From: CAXBDP01 sp964598395
Lineage (GTDB): Bacteria; Bacteroidota; Bacteroidia; Cytophagales; Cyclobacteriaceae
Reading direction: 5' to 3'
DNA length: 64,000 nucleotides
Assembly (NCBI GenBank): GCA_964598395.1
Contig: CAZRBW010000008.1
Span: 19,076-83,075 of the forward strand
Position 1 is the stretch's first letter. Each line of letters opens with the position of its first letter. The notes below the pieces were generated by a model. That model did no database searches and was not told where the DNA came from. It saw only the letters and a list, made by a program, of their open reading frames with translations. Positions 33,373-42,061 of this stretch are shown piece by piece. Both the position numbers and the translations under genes were made by a program.

Positions 33373-35064
33373 ATGGCTGAAGTTATACGCATGCCCAAGA
33401 TGAGTGATACCATGGAAGAGGGTGTCATAGCGGCATGGTTGAAAAAAGAGGGTGATAAAGTAAATGCAGGTGATATTCTTGCCGAAGTAGAAACAGATAA
33501 AGCTACTATGGAATTGGAAGCTTTTGAAGATGGAGTACTCTTGCATATTGGGATAAAAGCTGGTGAGTCTGTGCCTGTAGATGGTGTAATTGCAATAATT
33601 GGGAAGAAGGGGGAGAATATAGATGATTTATTGAAAGACCTAGAAAATGGTAATGATTCGAAAGAACCCGCCAAAGAAGATAAGGATAATAAATCTGAAA
33701 AAGAAGATAGGAAAAGTGAGGATAAAGGAAGCGAAGAGGAAATTGATGTTTCTTCTATAAATGCGACTGTAATCACCATGCCGAAAATGAGCGATACCAT
33801 GCAAGAAGGAACGATTGCATCATGGCTTAAGAAAAAAGGTGATAAAATTAGCTCAGGTGATGTAATTGCTGAAGTAGAAACCGATAAGGCAACCATGGAA
33901 TTGGAAGCTTTTGAGGATGGTGAGTTATTGTATATTGGTGTAGAAGAAGGTGCTTCAGTTCCTGTGGATGCCGTAATTGCGATAGTAGGTGAAAAAGGAG
34001 CAGATGTTGAAACGCTATTGAAAGCGCACAAGAATAAGAAAAGTGCATCGAGTGATGCTCCTGCCAAAGAAGAGAAATCTGAGAAATCAGAAGCGAAATC
34101 TAGCACACCAAAAGCAGAAGCAGTTTCTGAAAATAAAGAAGAAAAAGCGGGAGGAGGCGACGGTGAAAGAATATTTGTAAGTCCACTCGCTAGAAAAATG
34201 GCTGAAGAAAAAGGCTATGATTTAAGCAAAATAAAAGGTAGTGGTGAAAATGGTCGTATCGTAAAGAAAGACATTGAAGATTACACTCCGCAAGCTGAAC
34301 CAAAAGCAAGTGAATCCAAGGCAGCCTCAAAGAAAGAAGAAAGTGGCTCAACTTGGGTGGCTAGTCCAATTGCACCGGGTGAAGAGAAATATGAAGAAGT
34401 GAACGTGTCGCAAATGCGTAAAGTAATTGCGAAGCGATTGGCAGAGAGTAAATATACTGCACCACATTTTTATCTCACTATGGAGATCGATATGGACAAA
34501 GCTATAGCGGCACGTCAGAGCATCAATGAGCTTTCGCCTGTCAAGGTGTCATTCAATGATATGGTGATAAAGGCAGCAGCAGCAGCATTACGTCAGCATC
34601 CAAAAGTAAATTCAAGCTGGAGAGGGGATAAATTACGCTTCAATCAACATATACATATTGGTGTAGCTGTAGCTGTAGAGGAAGGCTTGCTTGTGCCAGT
34701 AGTTCGTTTTGCAGATCAGAAATCTCTATCTTCTATTGCTTCAGAAGTGAAAGAATTGGGTGGAAAAGCTAAGAATAAGCAACTACAACCATCAGATTGG
34801 GAAGGTAATACTTTTACCATTTCTAATTTGGGAATGTTTGGTATAGAGGAGTTTACGGCAATTATAAACCCGCCTGATGCTTGTATTATGGCAGTAGGAG
34901 CAATCAAAAAAGTACCAGTAGTTCGTAATGATGAATTGACCATAGGCAATGTGATGAAGGTAACGCTTTCATGCGATCACCGAGCAGTAGATGGTGCTGT
35001 TGGATCGGCATTTTTACAAACCTTTAAGTATCTATTGGAAGACCCAGTAAGGATTTTGATTTAA
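33373..35064 (+). CDS. Pyruvate dehydrogenase complex E2 (dihydrolipoamide acetyltransferase)
   Basis: 563 residues. Two nearly identical lipoyl domains lie at about residues 2-78 and 133-210, each with the lipoylated Lys in the motif VETDKATMELEAFEDG. Charged flexible linkers (79-130, 211-255) separate them. The E3/E1-binding domain is at ~263-297 (FVSPLARKMAEEKGYDLSKIKGSGENGRIVKKDIEDY). The catalytic acetyltransferase domain (~345-563) ends with the active-site motif LSCDHRAVDGAVG. It transfers acetyl groups to CoA. E1 and E3 genes are not in this window; pyruvate rather than another 2-oxoacid is inferred from the family pattern. Confidence 0.93.
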   Translation: MAEVIRMPKMSDTMEEGVIAAWLKKEGDKVNAGDILAEVETDKATMELEAFEDGVLLHIGIKAGESVPVDGVIAIIGKKGENIDDLLKDLENGNDSKEPAKEDKDNKSEKEDRKSEDKGSEEEIDVSSINATVITMPKMSDTMQEGTIASWLKKKGDKISSGDVIAEVETDKATMELEAFEDGELLYIGVEEGASVPVDAVIAIVGEKGADVETLLKAHKNKKSASSDAPAKEEKSEKSEAKSSTPKAEAVSENKEEKAGGGDGERIFVSPLARKMAEEKGYDLSKIKGSGENGRIVKKDIEDYTPQAEPKASESKAASKKEESGSTWVASPIAPGEEKYEEVNVSQMRKVIAKRLAESKYTAPHFYLTMEIDMDKAIAARQSINELSPVKVSFNDMVIKAAAAALRQHPKVNSSWRGDKLRFNQHIHIGVAVAVEEGLLVPVVRFADQKSLSSIASEVKELGGKAKNKQLQPSDWEGNTFTISNLGMFGIEEFTAIINPPDACIMAVGAIKKVPVVRNDELTIGNVMKVTLSCDHRAVDGAVGSAFLQTFKYLLEDPVRILI

Positions 35065-35084
35065 TTAGCTTAAAAATAGAATAC

Positions 35085-35118
35085 AAAGTCCCGTTACATT
35101 GGCGGGACTTTTGTTTTT
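35085..35118 (+). terminator. Terminator after the E2 gene
   Basis: AAAGTCCCG pairs perfectly with CGGGACTTT (35085-35093 with 35103-35111), and the sequence continues TTTGTTTTT-like. It lies about 20 bases past the E2 stop. Confidence 0.85.
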
Positions 35119-35157
35119 AGCTGGAAATTATAGACAAAGTATTTTAATTCGATTAAT

Positions 35158-35694
35158 ATGAAAATAAGATCAACAACCGTAGTGGCAGTGAGGCATAATG
35201 GCAAAGTAGCGATTGGTGCAGATGGGCAAGCTACTATGGGTAATACCGTAGCAAAAAGCAATGTGCGAAAAATAAGAAAACTAGCTGGTGGGAAAATATT
35301 AGCTGGTTTTGCAGGCAGCACCGCAGATGCATTTACACTTTTGGAGCGATTTGATGAAAAGCTAAATGCTCATGGTGGCAATATGAAAAGAGCTGCTATC
35401 GAGCTTGCAAAAGACTGGAGAATGGATCGGTTTCTACGTAGATTAGAAGCTATGATTATTGTAGCCAATGTGGATGAGATTCTTGTGATTTCTGGAACAG
35501 GTGATGTACTTGAGCCAGATAATGCGATTGCAGCAATTGGTTCGGGAAGTATGTATGCTCAGTCGGCAGCCACTGCATTGAAAAAACATGCGACAAATTT
35601 AACTGCAAGGGAAATGGTAGAAGAAAGCTTGAATATTGCTGCTGATATCTGCATTTATACAAATCATAATTTAGTAATAGAAACCTTAGATTAA
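35158..35694 (+). CDS. hslV: ATP-dependent protease subunit HslV
   Basis: Threonine-protease core subunit of the HslUV (ClpQY) complex, 178 residues. The N-terminus MKIRSTTVVAVRHNGKVAIGADGQATMGN shows a short propeptide before the Thr-Thr nucleophile (residues 6-7) and the conserved GADGQ...MGNTV segment. The rest (GGKILAGFAGSTADAFTLLERFDEKL, AIGSGSMYAQSAATAL) matches the 20S-beta-like fold. The ATPase partner hslU is not adjacent, which is unusual for this pair. It is in a plus-strand run with arsC. Confidence 0.96.
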   Translation: MKIRSTTVVAVRHNGKVAIGADGQATMGNTVAKSNVRKIRKLAGGKILAGFAGSTADAFTLLERFDEKLNAHGGNMKRAAIELAKDWRMDRFLRRLEAMIIVANVDEILVISGTGDVLEPDNAIAAIGSGSMYAQSAATALKKHATNLTAREMVEESLNIAADICIYTNHNLVIETLD

Positions 35695-35705
35695 AACTTC
35701 AGATT

Positions 35706-36053
35706 TTGAACATAATTACCATCTATCATCACGCAAGATGTGGCAAGAGTAGGCAAACGCTTGCTCTAATAAGAGAAAATGGAATTGAACCGGAGATCAT
35801 TGAATATGTGAAAACTCCTCCTAGTTTCGATGAAATTGAAAAGATTCTAAAGCAATTAGATATGCCAGCTGAAAAGTTGGTGCGAAAGAACGAAGCAATT
35901 TTTAAAGAAAAACATAGTGGTAGGGAGCTCAGCGAAAAGCAGTATATTCAAGCTATGGTTGATGATCCTATTCTGATTGAAAGACCCATCGTAATTAAAG
36001 GCAACAAAGCGGTGATCGGAAGACCACCCGAAAACATTAATCTTTTATTGTGA
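35706..36053 (+). CDS. arsC: Arsenate reductase family protein (ArsC/Spx-like)
   Basis: 115-residue thioredoxin-fold protein starting at a TTG. The catalytic-Cys region reads TIYHHARCGKSRQTLALI (Cys12), and the conserved Arg region is DPILIERPIVIKGNKAVIGRPPENI. This matches glutaredoxin-dependent ArsC (YfgD/ArsC) rather than Spx. It probably reduces arsenate or acts in a related redox reaction. It lies 11 bases after hslV, and its stop overlaps the next start (TGATG at 36051). Confidence 0.9.
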   Translation: MNIITIYHHARCGKSRQTLALIRENGIEPEIIEYVKTPPSFDEIEKILKQLDMPAEKLVRKNEAIFKEKHSGRELSEKQYIQAMVDDPILIERPIVIKGNKAVIGRPPENINLLL

Positions 36054-36553
36054 TGACAAAAATTGGAAGCCTTTTATCCGTAGGTTTATTATTGATTCTT
36101 TCGGCATTTTACATTGCTGATGATGCAAAGCCAATGCTTTTGCTTAATGCAACCTTCCACTTGGGTAATGGCGAAAATCTGCCTAATAGCGCAATTGCTT
36201 TTAATGAGCAGGAAATGCTTTTCATGGCTGATGCGACTACTGCAAAAATTGATATAGCAAGCTTCCAATTATTATCAATTCCTCAAATGCATATTTATGC
36301 AATCGAATTGGTCGATGCTTCTGATTCTAAGATTTTTTCGGAAGAATTTTCTAATCTAATTTCCCTGTATTCCTCCCGTGATTCTGTAGCTACAGCTAAA
36401 GTTTTTCATAAGCAATTGACTTCTTCTTATTTTGAAGAGAAGCGCAGTCCAAGTTTCATTGTGATTAATAAGGAATGGAACAATGCTATGCCATTTAAGC
36501 TACTCTATGTATTTATTGATGGCAAAATGGTAAAGAGCCCAGTGATGAAATAA
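36053..36553 (+). CDS. Hypothetical exported protein, amidohydrolase N-domain-like
   Basis: About 166 residues with an N-terminal hydrophobic signal or anchor (residues 5-22). The next 65 residues (MLLLNATFHLGNGENLPNSAIAFNEQ and IDIASFQLLSIPQMHIYAIELVDA) resemble the first beta-sandwich strands and the first barrel strand of imidazolonepropionase-type amidohydrolases, but the metal-binding HxH motif is absent. It may be a degenerate or repurposed fragment of such an enzyme. The rest is not recognised. It is translationally coupled to arsC through TGATG. Confidence 0.6.
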   Translation: MTKIGSLLSVGLLLILSAFYIADDAKPMLLLNATFHLGNGENLPNSAIAFNEQEMLFMADATTAKIDIASFQLLSIPQMHIYAIELVDASDSKIFSEEFSNLISLYSSRDSVATAKVFHKQLTSSYFEEKRSPSFIVINKEWNNAMPFKLLYVFIDGKMVKSPVMK

Positions 36554-36640
36554 TTTCCTCCCGCTTTTCTTAATGTAATTAGAGAAGTTGATTCTCTTGA
36601 TGATTTTGAGAAATGTTGAATTTATTTGCCGATTATAATG

Positions 36641-37828
36641 CTATTTGGTCAACTCTATAGCATTTAAGATTATTTCACAAGCTTCATGAATTTCAATATT
36701 ACTTATCGTTAGAGGAGGAGCTATTCGCATACTATTGTCGCAAAATAGGAACCAATCCGTAATCACTCCCATTTCTATAGCTTTATCAATTATTTGTTTC
36801 AAACGACCGAAATCTTTGAACTCGACCGCCATCATAAATCCAGCATCTCGGATGGCCTGGATTTCAGGATGAACCAAAAGGCTTTTAAATAAGTCAACCT
36901 TTGTTGGTATTTGCTCATAAAGCTTCTCATTGCGAATAATCTCCAATGCCGCCAGAGAAGCCACAGCAGATACTGGATGCCCTCCAAAAGTAGTGATATG
37001 TCCTAATATTGGGTTTTCGCTCAAGCTTGTCATTATTTGCTTACTGCTAATAAACGCGCCAATAGGCATGCCACCACCCATTCCTTTGGCAGTTACTAGT
37101 ATGTCTGGTTGTATGTCATATTGCTCAAAGGCCCAAAAAGTTCCTGTACGGCCAAATCCTGCTTGTATTTCGTCAAGTATAAGTAATGTGCCAGTCTCAT
37201 CGCAACGTCGCCTCAGAGCCTTCCAATAGCTTTTACAGGCGGTTCTTACTCCAGCCTCACCTTGCACGGTTTCTATTATTATAGCAGCAGTATTGCTATG
37301 GATTTTTTCTAATTCAGCCTCCACTCCAAAATATATAGAAGTGATGCCTGGCAATAATGGCCTATATGCTTGTTTAAAGCTTTCTTCACCTCCTACAGAT
37401 AATGCTCCATGTGAGGAACCGTGATAAGCCTTTCTGCATGAAATAATATTTGCTCTGCTAGTATATCTTTTAGCCAGTTTCAATGCTCCTTCCACAGCTT
37501 CACTTCCAGAGTTGACCAAATAAACTGAATCCAAAGATTTTGGCAAAGTAGCTGCCAACGCATTTGCTAATTTCACTTGTGGGCTTTGAATATATTCGCC
37601 GTAAACCATCAAGTGCATATATTTATCCAACTGATCTTTGGCTGCTTGTACTACTTTTGGATGTCGATGGCCTACATTACTCACGCTTATTCCCGATATT
37701 AGATCCAAGTATTTTTTACCATCTGGGGCATATAAATATGAACCTTCGGCGCGCTCAATTTCAATCATCAATGGAGTAGACGATGTCTGCGCTAAATTTT
37801 GGAGAAATAATTGGCGATTTGTAAGCAT
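36641..37828 (-). CDS. Class III aminotransferase (acetylornithine aminotransferase-like)
   Basis: PLP-dependent class III (fold type I) aminotransferase of 395 residues. The PLP lysine is in TAKGMGGGMPIGAF (about residue 243), preceded by LILDEIQAGFGRTGTFWAFEQYDIQPD. VYLVNSGSEAVEGALKLA (~103) and ISGISVSNVGHRHPKV are typical of the family. The specific substrate (acetylornithine, ornithine, 4-aminobutyrate) is not decidable from the sequence and no arginine genes are adjacent. It is divergent from the GT39 gene. Confidence 0.9.
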   Translation of the reverse strand: MLTNRQLFLQNLAQTSSTPLMIEIERAEGSYLYAPDGKKYLDLISGISVSNVGHRHPKVVQAAKDQLDKYMHLMVYGEYIQSPQVKLANALAATLPKSLDSVYLVNSGSEAVEGALKLAKRYTSRANIISCRKAYHGSSHGALSVGGEESFKQAYRPLLPGITSIYFGVEAELEKIHSNTAAIIIETVQGEAGVRTACKSYWKALRRRCDETGTLLILDEIQAGFGRTGTFWAFEQYDIQPDILVTAKGMGGGMPIGAFISSKQIMTSLSENPILGHITTFGGHPVSAVASLAALEIIRNEKLYEQIPTKVDLFKSLLVHPEIQAIRDAGFMMAVEFKDFGRLKQIIDKAIEMGVITDWFLFCDNSMRIAPPLTISNIEIHEACEIILNAIELTK

Positions 37829-37858
37829 TTGGCAAAATTACAAAATTGCATGGAGCTA

Positions 37859-37866
37859 TAAATTTG
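37859..37866 (+). promoter_or_regulatory. -7 element before the GT39 gene
   Basis: TAAATTTG matches TAnnTTTG exactly and lies 22 bases before the ATG at 37889. No clear -33 element is seen at the expected spacing. On the opposite strand CAAAATTA (37833-37840) is a second -7 match pointing towards the aminotransferase gene, but only five bases before its start. Confidence 0.45.
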
Positions 37867-37888
37867 TATTTTCGAGCATTTATAGATT

Positions 37889-39457
37889 ATGATCAGGATT
37901 AAAGAAGATAGAATTCAGTTTGGTATTGTCTTTCTGCTATCGGTGGTTGTGCTTACTATCAATCTAGGTCAATCTCCATTATTCTTAGAGGAGCCCAGAC
38001 GAGCACTTGTAGCACTAGAAATGTTATTTTCTGGGAATTATTGGGTGCCAACGATTCATGGCGAGTTATACCTAAACAAACCTCCCTTTTATAATTGGAT
38101 GATTGCTGCCGGTTTTCATCTTTTCGGTATGCACGAGTGGGTTCCAAGAGGAATCTCAATTATTTCATTTCTACTCATGGCTATTTTCATGTATGGTGTT
38201 AGCAGAAAATACCTTGATGAAAGAACTTGCTTATTAGCAAGCTGTTTGTTCTTAGTTTCATCAGATATACTATTTTACTTTTCATTTTTAGGTGAAATTG
38301 ATTTATTCTTTTCACTCATTTCATTTTTGAGCATTATCCTCATTTATCATTATGGCGAGCAAAAAAAACTATGGCTTCTTTTTCTATCAGTTTATCTTCT
38401 TTCTGCAATTGGCTTTTTGACAAAAGGGTTTCCGTCATTACTTTTTCCTTTTTTTAGTTTGCTCGGATATTTCATTTGGCAAAAAGATGTAAAGCGTCTG
38501 TTCTCTATTCAGCATTTGTCTGGAATTTTGATTCTATTGATAATTGTGGGTGGATATTATTACAAGTACAGTCAATTTGCTGATGTTTCAATTTTTGTAA
38601 AGAATTTATGGTCAGAGTCTAGTGAAAGAACAAATGAGGCGGGAGGTATTGTGGAGTTTCTACTGCATTTAATAAGTTTTCCATTCAGTTTTGTATTAGC
38701 AGTGTTACCCGCAGGTTTTCTAATTATTTTTTGGCGTAAGGATTCTTTTTCAAAAATTAAGGCTCAGCCATTTCTGTTTTTTTGTTTGCTTATGCTTTTA
38801 GTGAATTTACCTATTTATTGGGTTTCTACAGGCACAAGATCGCGCTATTTGTACATGTTTTACCCATTTGCTGCGCTAATACTCACCAGTATTTATAAAC
38901 AATTTACACCCGCACATACCCGAATTATTTGGTTCAAAAAGTTTATTTATGGACTTTCATGGCTTACTCTCTTTATATTCTTACTCGCATTATTGCCTTT
39001 TGCCTCAATCCCTAAAGTATTCAATCTAAACGGTGTATTAGGGTTTTCAATAATTTTAGGCATAACTTTCATTGTAGCTCAATCAAAAAGAAGATGGTCT
39101 AAAATGTACTTATTTATCTTGATGTTACTCCTAGTAAGAGGTGTTTATGGCTGGGTAATAACAGAAAGCAGGGTTGTAGATAGCAACGCAGCAAAAGATA
39201 GGACCGTAGCAATAGAAATGGCAAAGCAAGTAGGAGCAGAGCAACTTTATATATTAGCTCCGAGTAAAATATCTTTTACAGTTTCGTACTATTTGCAGCA
39301 ACAATTGGGAGTTATTGTCCCTTATTCTGAAGAAATAATTGCCAATCGATATATGATAGCTGAGAGTAATTTACTGAATGAAGAATTGGTAGAGAAAATA
39401 AATAGCTTTGAATACCAGGGAAAAACATTTCTGCTATTCAAAGCTGTTGAAGATTAA
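37889..39457 (+). CDS. Family 39 glycosyltransferase (ArnT/PMT-like)
   Basis: 522-residue polytopic membrane protein with about 11-12 transmembrane helices. The N-terminal first loop has the acidic motif LEEPRRALVALEMLFSGNYWVPTIHGELYLNKPPFYNW (about residues 32-69), where the GT39/ArnT family keeps its catalytic acid and YLNKPP segment. A C-terminal soluble region follows the last helix (about residues 440-522). It probably moves a sugar from a lipid-linked donor to an envelope or protein acceptor. The acceptor is unknown. It is convergent with the PD40-OmpA cluster. Confidence 0.9.
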   Translation: MIRIKEDRIQFGIVFLLSVVVLTINLGQSPLFLEEPRRALVALEMLFSGNYWVPTIHGELYLNKPPFYNWMIAAGFHLFGMHEWVPRGISIISFLLMAIFMYGVSRKYLDERTCLLASCLFLVSSDILFYFSFLGEIDLFFSLISFLSIILIYHYGEQKKLWLLFLSVYLLSAIGFLTKGFPSLLFPFFSLLGYFIWQKDVKRLFSIQHLSGILILLIIVGGYYYKYSQFADVSIFVKNLWSESSERTNEAGGIVEFLLHLISFPFSFVLAVLPAGFLIIFWRKDSFSKIKAQPFLFFCLLMLLVNLPIYWVSTGTRSRYLYMFYPFAALILTSIYKQFTPAHTRIIWFKKFIYGLSWLTLFIFLLALLPFASIPKVFNLNGVLGFSIILGITFIVAQSKRRWSKMYLFILMLLLVRGVYGWVITESRVVDSNAAKDRTVAIEMAKQVGAEQLYILAPSKISFTVSYYLQQQLGVIVPYSEEIIANRYMIAESNLLNEELVEKINSFEYQGKTFLLFKAVED

Positions 39458-39460
39458 TGA

Positions 39461-41818
39461 TTATTCGTTAATGCTAAATTCCACCCGCCTATTCAAGCGT
39501 CGAGTGCGTTCGCTGGCATTGCTAGCGATTGAATCGCTACCTCCGTAAGCTTTTGTTTTAATTCTTTTCTGATCGATACCTCTTTCTACTAATATATTCT
39601 TAACCATTAACACCCTCTTCTCAGAAAGCTCCTGGTTAAGTTTTTCGCTGCCTATATTATCAGTATGACCATGCAAGGTGATGCTGATATTTTCGTTCAT
39701 TTCCAGCAGGTCAAATAATTCATCTACTGAGCTTTTTGATGTTTCTACTATTACATCGGAGCTTTGAACAAAAAGTAAGTTTGATAAGATGATGTTTTTG
39801 CCAATTTCAATTTTACTCAACTTGGCTACATACTGACCATCTGCGATTTCAAGTTCTGAAAGTTGACCTCTCCAGCTTAAGTAGCCGTCTGCTTTTACAA
39901 TTACAAACTGTCTACCAGAGGTTGGAATACTTGCTTCAAATATGCCAATTCCGCTACTCTGTCTTAAATTTCTTCCCGTAATTTGAGCTTCACTTTTAAT
40001 TAAATTCTGAGAGAATGCGTCAATTACTTTCAATTCGATAGTACGCACGGGTACAATTTCCTTTTTTTCAAATTCAGTGCGAAAAGTTGCCGCTACAGGT
40101 GTGTTACTTGCTGTGAGGCTGTAATCGAAATTACTTTGTCTTAGGTAGATATTTTTCACAATTGTACCTTTGATTACTTGTCTTAAATCTAGCTCCTCAT
40201 GAGAAAAATCGTATCCCAATGCAGTTGTTGTGATATCGTAATTTGCCCCAAGCTCTAATAGAGCTTCGTACAAACCCAAATCTTTGTCAGAGGTCACGCT
40301 ACTTTTAAATAATTTATTGTCTGAAAATCTCAATTCACCAGAGATTGGTTCTTTCGTATCCACATCCAATACTTGACCAATTACACGGTAGGTATTTTCA
40401 GGTAAGAAATCTTCTTCTAATTCCACTCTAAAAATATCTCTTGAGCCTCCTATTGATCCTTGGTCAGAAACCATATAAGCTATATTTCCTTCATTAGGAA
40501 TGGTAAAATAGGCATCAAATCCGCTCGTATTTATTTCAGGGCCTAAGTTAGTTGGAGCTGACCAATTAGTCCAAGAATCATCTAATCTTCGACTTATAAA
40601 TATATCAGAGTCGCCTAATCCATTATGTCCATAAGAGGAGAAATAAAGTGTTTTGCCATCTGCCGCTATAAATGGGGAAAATTCATCAGATTTTGAGTTA
40701 ATATTTTTGCCAAGGTTGCTGGGTATGGACCAAGAATTATTACCCTCGTAAAAACTCACATAAAGATCCATTCCGCCTTGGCCTCCAAGTCTACTCATAG
40801 CCATTATCATCACTTGTCCATTTGGAGATATTGAGTAATCGACGAAGTTTGCAAAGTTGTACAAACTTTTAATTCTTATGGCTTCTGGCTTTTGCCATAC
40901 CCCATTTTCTTTTCTACTTAAACTAAGTCCCTTTTTGTAGGCATTGTCAGCTTGATAGTCATTAATAAAATAAAGGGTATTACCGTCTGAGGATATAGAA
41001 ACAACTCCATTTGGATGGCGGTCATTTAGGTTGTTTCCTATATTTTTAGCTGTAGACCATACACCATTTTGCATTTCAGCGAAGTATATGTCTTGATCGT
41101 CCTTAGTGCCAGAGAAATTATCAGGATGGTTTTGACGACTAAAAAATATTGTATGTCCAAATGGAGAAATTACGGGTTTTACTTCGTCGTATCTGCTATT
41201 GATATTGGGCCCAAGATTTACTTTTTTAATACCATTCGAGTTCATGCTTGTATTAATGAAATTATCCATTGAAAGCCCAATGCTTTGGAAAAAATGGCTT
41301 CCTACATTCGGATCGGAACTTGCAGTTATTCCTATTGCATCTACTTCTGCATGACCTTCTTCATAGTATGCTAAAATACTAATTTCGATTTTGTTAATCT
41401 TGATATTTTGGGAAGTTAGTGGAATCCTTAATACTCTATAGTCAGCCTCAATCTTGTATCCTCCATCATATACCAAGTGTTTTCCACCAGATAAATCATA
41501 GGCTATTACTTTATTGATTCTTCCAGGTAAGTAATTTTCTACTATCAAGATCTGCTTGGCATTTACGGCTTCCTCAAAACTAACGATTAGGCGTCCGAAC
41601 CCATTTTTCACAGCTAATCTATAGGCATTGGAACTGGGTTGCCCATATGGAAAGGCAGATGGCTCACCAATTACATTTTGGGCGCTCCCTGCCTCTGCAC
41701 TAAACTGATTGTACTGATACTCTACTTGATTTGCCCAGTGAATTTTTTCTTGTGCTAACGAGATACTAGCAATTCCTAGAAATAGGGAGCAAATCAACAA
41801 CAATTTTAAACTGTTCAT
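39461..41818 (-). CDS. Galactose-binding-like/PD40/OmpA envelope protein A
   Basis: 785 residues with a signal peptide (residues 1-22, ...ISLAQ). Domains in order: a galactose-binding-like beta-sandwich (23-165, with NVIGEPSAFPYGQPSSNAYRL and LPGRINKV); a PD40 propeller (about 205-480, SRYDEVKPVISPFGHTIFF); carboxypeptidase-regulatory-like domains (~490-565, ~605-675); and OmpA_C (685-785, LHGHTDNIGSEKLNQELSEKRV, RRLNRRVEFSI). It is the smallest of four tandem paralogues. The role is probably structural, tying the outer membrane to peptidoglycan with an external or periplasmic ligand-binding module. A 243-base AT-rich gap lies between it and paralogue B. It converges with the GT39 gene. Confidence 0.85.
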   Translation of the reverse strand: MNSLKLLLICSLFLGIASISLAQEKIHWANQVEYQYNQFSAEAGSAQNVIGEPSAFPYGQPSSNAYRLAVKNGFGRLIVSFEEAVNAKQILIVENYLPGRINKVIAYDLSGGKHLVYDGGYKIEADYRVLRIPLTSQNIKINKIEISILAYYEEGHAEVDAIGITASSDPNVGSHFFQSIGLSMDNFINTSMNSNGIKKVNLGPNINSRYDEVKPVISPFGHTIFFSRQNHPDNFSGTKDDQDIYFAEMQNGVWSTAKNIGNNLNDRHPNGVVSISSDGNTLYFINDYQADNAYKKGLSLSRKENGVWQKPEAIRIKSLYNFANFVDYSISPNGQVMIMAMSRLGGQGGMDLYVSFYEGNNSWSIPSNLGKNINSKSDEFSPFIAADGKTLYFSSYGHNGLGDSDIFISRRLDDSWTNWSAPTNLGPEINTSGFDAYFTIPNEGNIAYMVSDQGSIGGSRDIFRVELEEDFLPENTYRVIGQVLDVDTKEPISGELRFSDNKLFKSSVTSDKDLGLYEALLELGANYDITTTALGYDFSHEELDLRQVIKGTIVKNIYLRQSNFDYSLTASNTPVAATFRTEFEKKEIVPVRTIELKVIDAFSQNLIKSEAQITGRNLRQSSGIGIFEASIPTSGRQFVIVKADGYLSWRGQLSELEIADGQYVAKLSKIEIGKNIILSNLLFVQSSDVIVETSKSSVDELFDLLEMNENISITLHGHTDNIGSEKLNQELSEKRVLMVKNILVERGIDQKRIKTKAYGGSDSIASNASERTRRLNRRVEFSINE

Positions 41819-42061
41819 AACTTGGTGTCGATTTTAGATACCTTAAAAAATTTAACTATTCTAATTTTCTACAGATTTGGGGAGGCTGTTTTATTATGCA
41901 AGTTTATAAGCAAAAACTGTTTAAAAATGGTGTAAATAAATAATATTCGATTTTATAGGGATTTTAAAAAATAAATAAATTGTATTATACTAATTTCAGG
42001 TTCTTAATGCCGTCAGCAATGTTAGTTTACTTGCTTTTGAACAAAGAATAATATTGTATGT

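Noticed and set aside
33369..34106. A 245-codon minus-strand frame opposite the two lipoyl domains of E2.
   Set aside because: It is the antisense shadow of a repetitive, Lys/Glu-rich coding region and gives a Ser/Pro/Phe-rich product with no domain.
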